Shown: in pieces, positions 33,758 to 45,800 of the stretch
How the letters are laid out: each line of letters begins with the position of its first letter
How positions within the stretch are numbered: position 1 is the stretch's first letter
Assembly: GCA_959347315.1 (NCBI GenBank)
Contig: OY365806.1
Coordinates: 26,960,811 to 27,024,810 of the forward strand
Length of the DNA: 64,000 nucleotides
Reading direction: 5' to 3'
Source: Bimastos eiseni
Taxonomy: Eukaryota; Annelida; Clitellata; Crassiclitellata; Lumbricidae
Program-made: the position numbers and the translations under genes
Notes under the pieces: generated by a model
Databases searched by the model: none
Told to the model about the DNA's origin: nothing
The model's input: only the letters and a program-made list of their open reading frames with translations

Positions 33758-35364
33758 AGTCATGGCAAAAAATTTTTGAACACCCAATTTCAGGCATATT
33801 TTTCACAGTTTTCATGGTTTCTGGGTTTTTTATGAGCTATTTTATAAGTGATTGTGCTTCTTCTGCTATCATTATCATCTCACCAGACAACATCTATATT
33901 AAATTGTTGAAAAATATATTTAAATTTCATACTTTTTTAATTGTGTCCTTGTTTGCTGTCTTTTCAAGCAAGAATTTGCATAAAGGTCGTACAAAGACGG
34001 ATGCTCTAGTAACATATCGTTTGACTGATTTTAGTGCAGTTATTGAGGCCTTAAACTACATGATTGTGCTATGTGGACAATATTGGGTGAAGTGTGAATT
34101 ATTCCGTAATGTTAAAAAATATTAGCCTTCTCTTTGTGAAGATGGATCTCTGATTTCGATTTCTTTTGTGTGCACTACTTGAGCTAGCCATAGTTCATGA
34201 AAACGAGCTCATGCCAGTAAAGCGGGCATAAATATTAATTATGTACAAGCAGAAGATGCACAATTGACAGATTGCTAAGAAGATGAAGGTAGTGTGCTCA
34301 ACTGTTATTGCTGCTGCAAAATGTTTACAGAACAAAACAACTTCAATTCATGGCTACGATGTGGAAGACAAAAGTTGGTCACCAAGCGGGTTGACCTTAT
34401 GCAAAAACTACAGAGAGTGGACTTCTGACCAGTGGGAACAGGTAATGCTGTCGAATGAGAGCGCTTTCACAGTTTTGTAGTTTCTACATGCATGTGAGGA
34501 GGCTACCTAACCAATGACATGATTCCAAATACGTCATACCAGCAGTGAGGCTGGCACCGAAGGATATGGTGTGCATGGGGAGCAATATCATGTACAGGTA
34601 CTGGACTGACTGGGTAGTGGATAATGCCAAAGAACACCACAATAGATGGAACTGTGCATCTGAACATCCTGAAAGAGAAACTGCCGAACTTCATTTCTAT
34701 CCATGACTTCAACCACTTCTAACAGGACAGTGCACCAAGTCATGATACAAAGGCCGTGAAATCCTGGCTGGAGCAGAAGGGTATTCTACTGCTGGATCCA
34801 TGGCCTAGGAGCAGCCCATATTTAAACATCATTGACAATGTGTGGACTGTGATGAAACTGTGGGTCTCTCTACATAGTCCAGCATTTGAGACAGACTTGA
34901 TCAACTGGATCAAGGTCGTTTAGGTATGTCCTATTTAGCGTGAGCTCTCTTTCACGAACCGTGGCTAGTTCAGCAGTGCACACAAAAGCAACTGAAATCA
35001 AGGGTTCTTCTTCACAAAGAGAATGCTTATGTGTTTTAACATTACAGCACACATTTTGTAGTAGGTACAAGTACTTAAAAACTACAATAAAATTTGTCAA
35101 ACGGCATGTTACTAGAGAATCAACCTTTGTAGAACCTTTATGCATATTCATGCTTGAAATGTCAGCACACAGGGACACAAGTTATAAAAAGTTTAAAACT
35201 TATATATATTTTCCAACAATTTCCTATAAATGTTGTCTGGTGAAATGATACTGAGGGCAGAAGAAGTGCAATAACTAAGAAAATAGCTCAAAAAACCAAG
35301 ATAACATAAACACTGTGGAAAAATATGAATTAAATTGTGTGTTCCCAAATTTTGGCCATGACTG
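33758..35364. mobile_element. Tc1-like transposon with very long terminal inverted repeats, decayed
   Basis: The left arm (about 33758-34228, starting AGTCATGGCAAAAAATTTTT) and the right arm (about 34928-35364, inverted start CAGTCATGGCCAAAATTTGG) align over roughly 440-470 bp with many substitutions. Landmarks in both include TGCTTCTTCTGC/GCACTTCTTCTGC, GTTGAAAAATATA/GTTGGAAAATATA and CTCTTTGTGAAGA. TA-rich sequence flanks each end. About 700 bp between the arms holds a broken transposase. Confidence 0.85.
34257..34920 (+). pseudogene. Tc1-like transposase remnant
   Basis: Pieces of the transposase read in several frames: an HTH-side fragment (KMKVVCSTVIAAAKCL), WTSDQWEQVMLSNESAFTV where the first catalytic Asp has become Asn, QDSAPSHDTKAVKSWLEQKG with the second Asp, and SSPYLNIIDNVWTV where the usual final Glu is Asp. 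Stops and frameshifts between the pieces show it is dead. Confidence 0.8.
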
Positions 35365-36699
35365 TATATATAATTTATGTATATATATTTATATAATAGC
35401 AAAACAGCTGTTTTTGATCTCAACCACACGTAATACAAGTATGGTTCAAATCTAGTGATAAGAAAAGCGGCCAATAAGGAAGACAAACCTGCATGGACAC
35501 TAGCTAGCTGCGTACCCGGATCATCCAAATACATCAGCAGGCCTAATCATAGCAGCGGTCTACTGGTATGAAGTTGAAACATGGAAAAACTAGATAATCA
35601 CGTTCTTAATAACGATTAGTTTATATAATTACGAGTGCACACATAGCATGGAATCATCGGATAAATAAAAAGTACCGCGTTCCTTTTTAAATATACTGAG
35701 GATTTTCAGGAAACGTGTATCCTCTGGAGGCTATTCCAAGCTTTTTCGCCAATAATTATGTCTTGTTGAAAACATTCGTTTATTATACATATATATGATA
35801 TATATACATTATATATATATAATTTATATAACATATATAAATAGTTGTGTTGGTGGCTGTCTGGAGGGCTAGATTCTTTGAGATTCTTAATTTTCATAAT
35901 CTAAGTAGAACGTCTTTTGATTATCTCTTACAGAAAATACATCGGTTCGAGCAATTAATGACTTTGAAGCAAATTAGTTTTCTAGAATAGAACAAAAGCA
36001 ACTCTGACAGTTATCACTACATTCAAGTTATAACGACGAAGGTAGTCCGCATGTTAGAACATCTGTCTTTTCGGAAAGCAGATAAGATGGTGATTGTGCC
36101 TCCGACAGATCTGGGGTAAGTTGTTGCAGTAAAGAATCTTAAAAATTATTAGCCACACGCTTGATTTAAATATTGCATAATGCGAAGAATTTAAGAACGC
36201 TGATAATCTATTCCCATGTCATTGTGAATTTCAAGAGGGAAGGATCTGGTCAAAATATTTTAGGTCCATGCTATTCATAAATAAATAAACAAAACTATGC
36301 CATGTTAGCAATTTTCTTACGAAATCTATTTATGATCATGTAAGACTAAAATTTACCAGCGTTAGGTTTAGATAGCATGTTTGTGGAGCACAATGTGGCT
36401 TGTCCTCTTGAATGATTTCTAAAGTTTTAAAACGAACTGGTTGAAAGTGAGGCATTTGGGCAATGTGAAGACCGGCTACGTTCAAAACAAACGTGTTGTC
36501 GTCGACTACGAGGATATGTCAGAAAAGTAAGCGTGTCCTAGAATTTAATCGATTTGAACAAAATGTTAGACCATACACCATGGTTCATGACACCTTTGAA
36601 TTAGCGTGTCGCTCATTAAATGACCTTGTAATGTGATACTGCCATTTAGCGTTCTCCTTGGTAGGGCCAGTGTATGCATTTGCATTTTACAAAAGTTTC
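35365..36699. other. No recognisable gene
   Basis: AT-rich spacer with TA tracts at 35788-35850. Nothing coding recognised before the RTE remnant. Confidence 0.4.
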
Positions 36700-37670
36700 A
36701 ATTTAGAGATCCTCGATTGTTATGATAGCATCCTCGACGACAGAACTGAAGCAGATAATAGATCGTCTTGATCAATCGATTGTCAATCAAAGGGTGTTAA
36801 TTAATATTGACAAAACGAAAGCTACGGTAACAAACGGTTCGGTCTGCAATATACGGATAATAACCAACCATGTGCAACAAGTAGACACATATCCATATCT
36901 TGGCTCACTAATTTCCAAAGACTCGGATTGTGATAAAGAAATCCGCTAAAGGCTGGCAAAAGGGCAAGGCGTCGGCCGTCGGGTCAGCGTTAAAGTAAGA
37001 GTAGAAAGGTCATGGCATATCGATACCAAAAAATACGGCTCAAGAAAACTCTTGTATTGCCTGTGACACAATACACAGTAAGCGCTCTTGTAGAGGCATT
37101 GCTGCCTTACGGCGCTTTAGAAATCGTCCGTTTAATAGTACTACTACTACTTCTCCTACTACTATTACTACTACTACTACTACTACTACTACTACCACTG
37201 TCTACTACCACACCACCTCCACCTACTACTACTGCTACTACTAATACTACTAATAATAATAATAATAACACTGTTGTGAAAGCTATACAACAAAGAAGAA
37301 GGAAGCACCACAAATTGACGCATTTGAAATTAAATGCCAACGGCAGACTCTTAGAGCACCGTGGACACCTAAGAGAACCACCAAATGGGTCCAATCAATT
37401 CGATCAACAAGCGGAAACTATTGCATTTTATGATATAGCAATTAAGACTATAGGTTGGCTAGAGAAGGAGATTATCAAAGGCACAGTACCGGGAGCTCGG
37501 CATCGGGGAAGACCCAGGATGATATGGATAGACAATATAAAGTTATGGACTAGACTATCATTCACCCAGTTATTACAAGAAACCAGGAACAGGAGCAGCT
37601 GGTGCAGAGTTGTCCATGGTACAGCCAATCCTCGAACCAAGGAAGGTTTAAGACAAGACAAGACAGTTTA
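36700..37670 (+). pseudogene. RTE-like LINE, C-terminal half, split by a microsatellite
   Basis: 36722-36949 encodes the segment after the active site: IASSTTELKQIIDRLDQSI, INIDKTKATVTNG and TYPYLGSLISKDSDCDKEIR. The preceding residues where an ADD box is expected are decayed. After an ACT-rich microsatellite (37137-37260), the frame to 37671 carries the RTE tail: EIIKGTVPGARHRGRPRMIW, DNIKLWTRLSF and RNRSSWCRVVHG. The DNA between the tract and about 37430 does not look like RTE and may be foreign. It is a retrotransposon remnant of the same type as 13740-13960. Confidence 0.8.
37137..37260 (+). repeat. (ACT)n/(CTA)n microsatellite
   Basis: Imperfect ACT/CTA triplets grading into (AAT)n near 37248-37266. 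Source of the poly-Leu open frame here. Confidence 0.9.
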
Positions 37671-37679
37671 AAATGACAA

Positions 37680-40534
37680 ACATTAAGGTTTTCCAACACG
37701 TCCTGACGTCAGAGAAATTGCTTAGACGAATTGCACCAAATGAGTTCTTAAACTTCAGCCACTTTTCTTCTTTTGAGGACTTTGCTCTTTTCTGCTAAAA
37801 TTCTATTGAACCCATGTCACATCCTTCAGAATCTTCTCCCTCCCCATAAAGTCTCAACGCACAACAAATGATCTACGCCACCTACCTGAGGTTGATGCTA
37901 TTGCCAAGAGAACTTTTATTATGTTAATGTTTTACGACTTGGTTTATACTGATGCTATCATTTACACCTGTTGTAAGCTATTGCCCTTTTGCATATAGCC
38001 ATATACAGGTATATCATATTCTTTCTCACCTACATACTACACGTATATTGCTTACTTCTTGGATTACAATCAACTGAGTTATTGTGGGCAATTAAGTTAT
38101 GTTAAAATGTACTTTATAATTTTGAACATTACCATAACACTTTTTACTATTTAGGATTTTTTTAATCTACATATGATACAAAGAATCATTCGCACATGAC
38201 TGACGTTTCTTCTCCAACTGGTAAATACCATCAATACACTTATCTCCCAAGTTGAAGCCAAATCAAATCCAAAATGCACACGCAACAATTTACTATTGAT
38301 AAAATCACAAAAAATTGTAGTAATGCGATTATGATTCAGTTTCGTACCTATGTAGTTGCTCAGCTTAAACGCTTATAATATGCTTCTTCGTATGATATGA
38401 AATAAACAAATTTGAATTTCATTTCATTATTTATAGCCCACATAAGTTAGGGTAACAAAGTTAAGAATCTGCTATAGTGGCCATCGTCAATAGTTTATTT
38501 GTAAATTCTTACAGATGTTTGCTGCAGACCTGTCTTGAAAATGGGTAAATTTTCATTTACCGATCACTTGTCAGTGCCTTATACAACACAATACAGTGGA
38601 AATTTTAGAAGGCACGTCCACACGCAGATTAATACGTAAATAAATTTACTAAAATTCGGCCGAAAATTAATTGTCTCAATTTAGTTGTGAAAAGCTAACA
38701 ATTACGCGAAAATATGAAAAATGTAAGTATGCTTCTTCATAGCTGCAGGCCCTACTCGAATAATCATGCACAGTCTCTTTGAGATAACTTCTCAGAAATG
38801 CCAACGGCATAGTAAGACCCGCGTTTCAATGGGCGGATAGCACCTACTTTACAGAGGCAATGTAATGCCAGAGTTTATTTCACAGATTGCTAGACAATCA
38901 AAACATTGGATTCGCCATAGCTGAGCATCTAGGTTCCACTGCTGAATTTCTAAGTCGTATTGAAATTGATTAGCTGCTCATACAAATGGAAAGTGGCACA
39001 AAAGAAATGATGGTGCAAGCTAGTGCTTGATTTGAAACTTTTCTGATTAATGATGGCACATACCTTTGTTTATGGTAGCATTCAAACCTAGGTGAAAATA
39101 AATCCTCTGATATTGACTTAGGGTCCAATTTAGAAATCTAATGGTCACCTAGTGAGTTTAAGATAGGCTCCCACGCTAAGTATTTGAGAATCTCGTTATT
39201 TCAAGATCAAAGTAAGGGCGTATATATAATGTTGATCGTAACTAATTTTATTCGTTTGTATGCTTCCTTTGTAACTGAAATGTCTTGCAAACATTTCCAG
39301 AATCAGAGCACGGATATAAATTGGAGAAAGCTAAAGCAGACAAAATGAAATGCACTCCTTCTAAGACAACCGCAAGACTTTTTGGTGCTTAATAATATTA
39401 GGGTAAGACTCCTCTTAATTTGGTTATGTGTCCGAATCCACGAGATCGAAACAACACAGGTAGGCTGCCATTTTATTCTTTATTATTATTATTATTTTAT
39501 TCAATCGATGAAAGTAGTTACTTGAGACAGCTGACCGATGTTCAATGCCCTTGCAATGCATTCTTTAGACCCAAATATTTAAATACTGAAACAGCCACTT
39601 GCACATTTAATTAATTGCAACAAACTTTTGGAAATGTGTAAACAACTTTTTAAATGTTATTTGACGAATAAGATCATATCTATCTAGTATTGTTTATTAA
39701 TCAATACGTAGCAGTTGTTTATTTCCAAACTATTTAAACAACTGCGAATCATACTTCTGAATTTATTATCATCATTCTTATTCTTATTCTTACTTTAGTT
39801 ACTGCCACAAGTATCCTTGCTTCAACCACTACCACTCTGCTAAGACTATACTACACCTACTACCTCCACTACTTCGAAACTACTGACACTAGTAAATTAG
39901 TAATACTGCAACTATTTGTAGCTGATATCGCATCAGTGTCTCATGCCCAAGGCATCAGCCAATGGTGCGCAAGACCTACATCATATCAGGCCACTATCAG
40001 GGATGTAACAAGCGGGGGGGGTGAGGGGAACCGGCACCCCGTTACAAAACTGGGGGGGAGGCAAAGCTCACCAGTTTTAGTGCTCAGTGCCCCTTTCCCA
40101 TGTGCCCCCAGATCGGTTCTTTTTTATGTTTCTCCAATGGCGTTTTAAGATGACTTTTGCTAAGATAATTTGTGCCCTCCATTTCTCAAATTTCTGGGAA
40201 GGGGGCAAAATTCAAAAAGTGGCAGCAAAAAAATTGTTGGCGCTTCACGCAATATTTTTTATTATGAACCCCCTCCCACTTTTCAAAACCTTGTTGCACC
40301 TCTGGCCACTATAGTAAGAGGATGAGTCCGTTACACAGAGACACAGACGTCTAATAAGCAACTAATTATGAAAACGGAAAGTCTGAGAGAAAGAACAACA
40401 TAACAGTATGACGCAGCTGAGCAAATAGATGAAGGGACTCAGTTCTATTAACGGTTCTGTGTCTATAGTCCGAAGATTGCTCGGTGTCCGGAAAGAAATA
40501 TGTTTGACTAGAAGCTGTATTACACCATACTTTT
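37680..40534. other. No recognisable gene
   Basis: AT-rich spacer. Triplet-rich stretches occur near 39480-39500 and 39768-39860. Short frames around 39936-40314 are G-tract or A/T derived. No domain or splice structure identified. Confidence 0.4.
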
Positions 40535-40670
40535 CAATCACCTAGCTTCCATTTAGGCATGATCTTTTACATCCATCCAGCTTCCAGTTTTACCCATTTT
40601 TTTCATCAATTGAACCAGCTTCTAGTTAAATTAATTTCGAAGTATGGAATCTTCGGACTTCTGAACTTTC
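40535..40670 (-). repeat. Degenerate ~36-bp minisatellite (inverted copy)
   Basis: The minus strand reads AACTAGAAGCTGGTTCAATT and then GATGAAAAAAATGGGT, AACTGGAAGCTGGATGGATG and CATGCCTAAATGGAAGCTAG. These are the units seen at 1-190 and 7040-7640. Confidence 0.55.
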
Positions 40671-41689
40671 GGATTATCGAGCGGACACCCTATCGACTAA
40701 ATAGCACGCTCACGAACAAGAGTTCTGGTCATCGGCAGATGAACTAGGACTCTAGTGAACAGTGCTTCATCCAAATTGTAAACAGATCCGTTGCAGAACA
40801 AGAAGCTAGGCCATGATAAATCTACAAATAGAAGCGATATGTTGATAGAAATTTGACGTATGGTTCTAGTGAAAGGATTCTAAACTCATTGAAGTGTCAC
40901 CATGTTTAACTGTAAGAGGAATGGAGTTGTATTAATAACGGAATTTTTAGATTCATGCGTTTGCTAGCGATATGGTTGAAGAAATAGACATAGCCTAAAA
41001 GAAGCACAGTGGCGTACATAACAAAAGTGCGTGTTCGTGGCCGCTTACAAATGCCGTTTATAGTCCCTGAGAGGCATGGTAGAATCAATGCCCTAATCAC
41101 GTACAGATTCGTTAAGATCAGCAAATGAATCACCCAGATATAAATATTTGAACCAATGAAATTGATTCAACTTCTGTTCATGAGACCGCTCACTGAGAGA
41201 ACTGCTACATTGTAGAAATATATATTTCGGTGGTTTATGGGAGGAATAGTTTATTGACCACCATCAAGAACTGCATCTCCTGAAAGGTAGACTAGAAGTA
41301 GATACAAATGATGACACGATGAATAATTATCAGCATATTTTCATAGCGCTCTGATGTCTAATTCATGAAACCCCTGCGTCACTCCACAGGTCAACAAACC
41401 ACTGGACGAATAGCTATTATGTAAACGTAGGCCTTCATTTTAAAAGCGTGGACTAAGTTGACTTACAAATCATCCTAGTGCACTATCCAAAGATCCATAA
41501 AAGTGATGGCGACGATATAGAAGGAGCGATTAGTCCACGTACAGTACCATAAGCAGCAAACCAGTTAAGAAATGTCATCTACAATGTGAAAGCGATGATT
41601 CATCAATTATCCTACCTTTAATGTCTACAGAACTCACCGATTTTTTCAAGCGCACAATAAACTAATAATTTTTCTGGAAATAAGCGAAC
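40671..41689. other. No recognisable gene
   Basis: AT-rich spacer leading into the duplicated segment; nothing coding recognised. Confidence 0.4.
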
Positions 41690-41708
41690 CATTTTCGAAA
41701 ATCTGTCG

Positions 41709-41902
41709 ATGAACGACTTTCCACTAGAGGTGTTAGATTTCATCTTGCGAAATTCCTATCTATTTTTGCGTTCGTCAGAAAAATCTAGTCCATTGTTCTA
41801 CAACTGAATACATTATCATCCTTCTGGCCTCAGTCAACGATTGTTGGCATCACAGAATTAAACGACGAAGATTCAAGAAGGCGATCAGGCGTTACTCATT
41901 AG
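41709..41902 (+). pseudogene. F-box-like exon, decayed copy
   Basis: Starts MNDFPLEVLDFILRNSYLF like the 23.7-kb exon, then shifts frame and meets a stop. The conserved tail DCWHHRIKRRRFKKAIRRYS is readable in another frame and ends at the same donor site (TTAG|GTGATTTT). The acceptor AG seen at the intact copy is CG here. Confidence 0.75.
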
Positions 41903-42790
41903 GTGATTTTAGATAGGGCCTAACATTATTATTGCATAGTTCTACTTCATACAGGCTACTATATTAATCGACACAGAGTCTTCAGAGCATAAATTTTTTA
42001 TTAGTGAATGCGGATTAGTTTAGTTCGTTGAGTATGCGCTGCGGACTGTTGTGAATGCCAATGGATGTTACGTTAGGCTACTGTTTAGCGTTGATTATGA
42101 CGGCCACCGCCCGGCTTCGTCCCATGGTTTATAGACTCCTAATATCGTCTAAATTGAGTTGGTCAATTTTATGCGAATATTTCGTTGATTTTATTTGATA
42201 TTCGTTGTCTGCGGCGGCCTTCCATGAGAATAAGACCGCCCGGAATTTACCTTCTCGATTACTGTAGGCCCATGTTAGAGAGAGATACATACTTCTGAGC
42301 TTGTCGCTATCAATGGCAACTGGCTGCTGTCAGGACAGAAAGCGAATCCACTAAACGCGGTGCCAGCCAACCTATTTAGCCGTCATAACATAAGTGGTCA
42401 AACGCATGTTCATTCCGCACGAGCAGAATCCATCGTTGGCGAATATTATTTATGTTACGAAGAAATAAAATACTAACAACACTTGCATTTTACAAAGTTT
42501 AAATGTTGCATAAAATTGATTAACCAAGAATGTAGTCCGTGATTAAGTCTACAGTTCTGATTTTAACATTCCGTAATGTGGACGTCACAATTAGATGATT
42601 GTATTTGCGTACGTAGGCTACATATTTGTCGAAACACCTTCCCCGCCATACGCACCCCTGAACAAAATTGCCGAAATTCAAAACCCCTCCCATTCGCTGT
42701 GTACCTAATATGGCCTCTAATGCACAGCCCTATCAAATTTCATCAAAGGTAGTGCAATTCTAATCGCTACTTTCTATTTGTTCTTCACTG

Positions 42791-43102
42791 GCTTCTATAA
42801 AGAAATTAACAGACGAGTCCTCATCTGCAGAAACATTCGGTCTTATTTGGTGGAGAATATAGACCTGCAAGTTATATGCAATAAACTGAGGCTGGCCGAC
42901 TGTCTGACGGATGTCCAGAAAAGGATATACCGCAGACAGTGAAACTTCATTGGAACTACCAAACCAATCAAAATTCAAGATAACGAGCATGCTTTCCAAA
43001 TCTTACGATCCACAGACAGCAAGAGAGACTCGGATTTTTGCAGCTTTCTTTGCAAATCAAACCAGAAGCTGGTGCCAATGGCGGCAAAAATTGGAGGAGG
43101 TC
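42791..43102 (+). pseudogene. CARD exon, decayed copy
   Basis: The translation RRVLICRNIRSYLVENIDLQ and LRLADCLTDVQKRIYRRQ matches the CARD exon at 20094-20407, then an in-frame TGA (42940-42942) interrupts it. The rest (IQDNEHAFQILRSTDSKRDS, then SDFCSLLCKSNQKLV) is readable after a frame change. The splice acceptor CACAG of the intact copy is CACTG here. Two independent lesions mark it as a pseudogene. Confidence 0.8.
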
Positions 43103-43734
43103 TATATAGTTTAATTTTTAAAGCTTTTTTTATTGATTCAATTCATTCATTCGAAAGTGTATACGACACTCGTTCAAGGTAAATACTCACACGAGCTCTC
43201 CCAACGCCAGCTCGGACAAAAGGCTAGTTTTTTTCAAATGGTATCAAATGAACAACTGCACGATTTAGGAAAGAGACGCAATTCCAGAGAAGGAACATTC
43301 CAAACCCTAGACCCTTCCACTGAGAGCACGGCGTTTTGCATAGCTCATGTACGGGCAAACGGGGTCACAAGGGCAGCAGGGCGCAGGGAGTGACTACATC
43401 TGGCTCTCAATACAGGTTGACAAAAGTCTATTAGATACATGTAGGCTGGTTGTGCCTATCTCTAGGTAGAATTTGCATTGTCAGACCAGCTTTTTAATTG
43501 AAGCATTCGGTTGGCATTGATTAACACATAATGCTCAACCTATTTTTTAGGCAAAGAGAACAACTATTGGCATTTTTATATTGCTGGTTATACGTGCATT
43601 TCCGACTTTGCTCACCTGACATATGAAACCGAGCAGAATATATTTCGATTTATTTCAAGATTCAAATAAATTAATCAATTGTATGTGACAGGTCGTGGTC
43701 GTATTATTTCCATGGATTATCGCCAGTATATATA

Positions 43735-44804
43735 CAGGGTGGGCCATTAAAGAGTAACCCCTCAGGTTTTTTGCTAATTATTTGTCCAAAAGTAGAGATT
43801 AGTAAATGAAATTTTACAGCCGCAAAACCAATTCATACCTGCATCTAATGGCAAATTTGAATGACATATTTTAAATTGAACAAAAGTGATGTCACTTTTA
43901 ATGAGTCCAACCGCGGTTTTTTCGTGGTAAAAAACATTCAGCTCAGGGAAAAGTGACAAAAATGACTTTATGAAGTCACTTCACAAGTTACTGTTGTAAA
44001 GCAAACTTCAGAATTATCATTATTATTGAGAATAGAAACAAGGAATCAGCGTATTTGGACGTGACTTTGACGTCATTAAGCGAGCAATCGATCAAATTGG
44101 TAAATAAACATCGCTTACGTCGTGTCGCAGTTCAGATTAGTATATATCACCGAAAATCGAACGCTCCTTAGCACTACTGTGCCGGTTGAGTTTTCGCGAG
44201 ACAAAGCGTGAGTTTCTCATGGATGAGAAGAACTTCTAATCCAATCACCAATCAACAACCAAAACAATTGTGTTTTTTCCAGCGTCAAGAAATCCGATGT
44301 CAAATCTGGTCGACAGATTGCTGAACGCAAGAAATTCGCTCCACATGCTTTGGTATCGGCTGGTGTTTGTTTTGTTGGCAAAAGTCGACTTCATTTTGTA
44401 GATGAGACAGCCAAGGTCAATTGAACTGGTTTCATGGAGAAGGACCAATGGCCCCTAGCTCGCCGGACTTAAGCCCATTAGATTATCACGCGCGGGGAGC
44501 TATTTGCTCGAGAAATACCACAATATGTAACCAAAGCCAAAAAGAATGGGAGAATTGAAGTGACTTCGTATAATCGTTCTTGTTACTTATCCTAGGTTGA
44601 ATGTTGACCATCAAAAAGCCGTCGTTGTTGGATTCATTAAAAGTGATACAACTTTTATTCTGTTTAAAATACTTAATTCAAATATGGCATGCGGAAATGA
44701 ATTAGTTTTGCTCATGTAAAATTTCATTTACAAATCTCTACTTTTGGCTGAAATATTAGCAAAAGACGTGGGAGGGGAGGGTTACATTTTAATGGCCCAC
44801 TCTG
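43735..44804. mobile_element. Mariner-like element, internally deleted
   Basis: Left end CAGGGTGGGCCATTAAAGAG at 43735; right end, inverted, CAGAGTGGGCCATTAAAATG ending at 44804; TA at both flanks. Subterminal sequence around AAAAGTAGAGATT is also inverted. Transposase traces on the plus strand include ALVSAGVCFVGKSRLHFVDE and GPMAPSSPDLSPLDYHARGA (the third catalytic Asp context), in different frames. About 1070 bp long; inactive. Confidence 0.8.
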
Positions 44805-45608
44805 TACAAATATATAATTGTGGGAAAACAATCAGAGTCTGGGCATCATATATATATATATATATATTATTGATTTATCAAGCGTTGAATAAATTGTAAT
44901 TGCCATCGAGTCCATAACATTAAGTACCATTTCACGGTTTATGAATAAACACAAAAAATATTTGTCAAAGTGACCATTCTTTACTTCAAAGAGTTACTTA
45001 TATAGCTATAGCTATATGGGTAATATAGCTAGTCATGTTTTCAATTATATTTCCATGAATAGTCATTTCACCTTTGATTTATTGAATATCTGTTAGTAAA
45101 CTAATTGAGTTTCCTTTACGTTGTCTTGCGCACACTTGCATTACCAACGAACAGCGGTGCTCCTATTTTTGTAGAAAAAACATTTCGCAAAGCATGATGG
45201 TGATAAGCTATCAAAATGATTGTACATCAATAATTGTACATTAAGTTATAGAACACAGTTATTTGCTCAAGTTTAAGTCTTTGAAGACACGAGTTGGTAA
45301 GCCCTAATGAAGAATATTTTAAGTGCACGACAAATAACACAAAAGGCTCTAAGTCACAGGGCGCTGAGTCTTTTGAGTCTGGAGTGATAGTTAGATACCC
45401 AGACCATGAATCGTACAGTACGCTAGAAAAGGGTTAATGAGAAAATAGTAGGCCTAAAGGCTGATGCTGGGATTTGAAAGCAAGAGATAAGCAATACAAA
45501 ATAAAATAGCTGAACATTTTAAATTTTCTCTATTGTGCTTCATTGCCTTTGGGACTCGGAGATTATTTGTATAGAGAATAAATTGTCCGGAGGGAGCAGG
45601 AGATCACC
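44805..45608. other. No recognisable gene
   Basis: AT-rich spacer; a TA tract lies at 44850-44867. Confidence 0.4.
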
Positions 45609-45800
45609 CTAAGTTGCCTTAGGGAGGAAGCGGAAGATCACCCTAAGTTGCTGATACCGGTAATAACAGCTGTGGTAGATTAGATTGATATGCTTTATAA
45701 AGGTAAGCTTCCAATCAAGGACAATTCCGGGGTCTCGGACCGAGGACCAGAAAGTCGGTTGTGGATACCTGAAGGCGAGGGATTTGAGATCTATCTCAGG
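45609..45800 (-). pseudogene. CR1/Jockey-like LINE fragment
   Basis: The minus-strand frame reads SSVRDPGIVLDWKLTFIKHI and then YHSCYYRYQQLRVIFRFL. This matches the VRDLGVxxDxxLTFxxHIxxIxxxCxxxLRxLRxI block that follows the reverse transcriptase core in many CR1-type LINEs. A short imperfect duplication (GATCACCCTAAGTTGC twice, 45602-45651) lies at its 3' end. Confidence 0.65.

Larger units (their letters stand above)
41690..43570 (+). pseudogene. Inverted partial duplicate of the CARD/NHL gene (exons 1-2 region)
   Basis: Carries, in plus orientation, broken copies of the F-box-like exon (41709-41902) and the CARD exon (42791-43102), plus homologous intron sequence on both sides of the CARD exon (about 42640-42790 and 43103-43570). 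The linker and NHL exons have no counterpart here. The intron between the two exons is about 0.9 kb against 3.2 kb in the intact copy. A mariner remnant begins about 165 bp after homology stops. Confidence 0.75.

Noticed and set aside
37012..37671. 219-codon novel protein with a poly-Leu helix
   Set aside because: The N-terminal half is an ACT microsatellite and the C-terminal half is an RTE reverse transcriptase tail.
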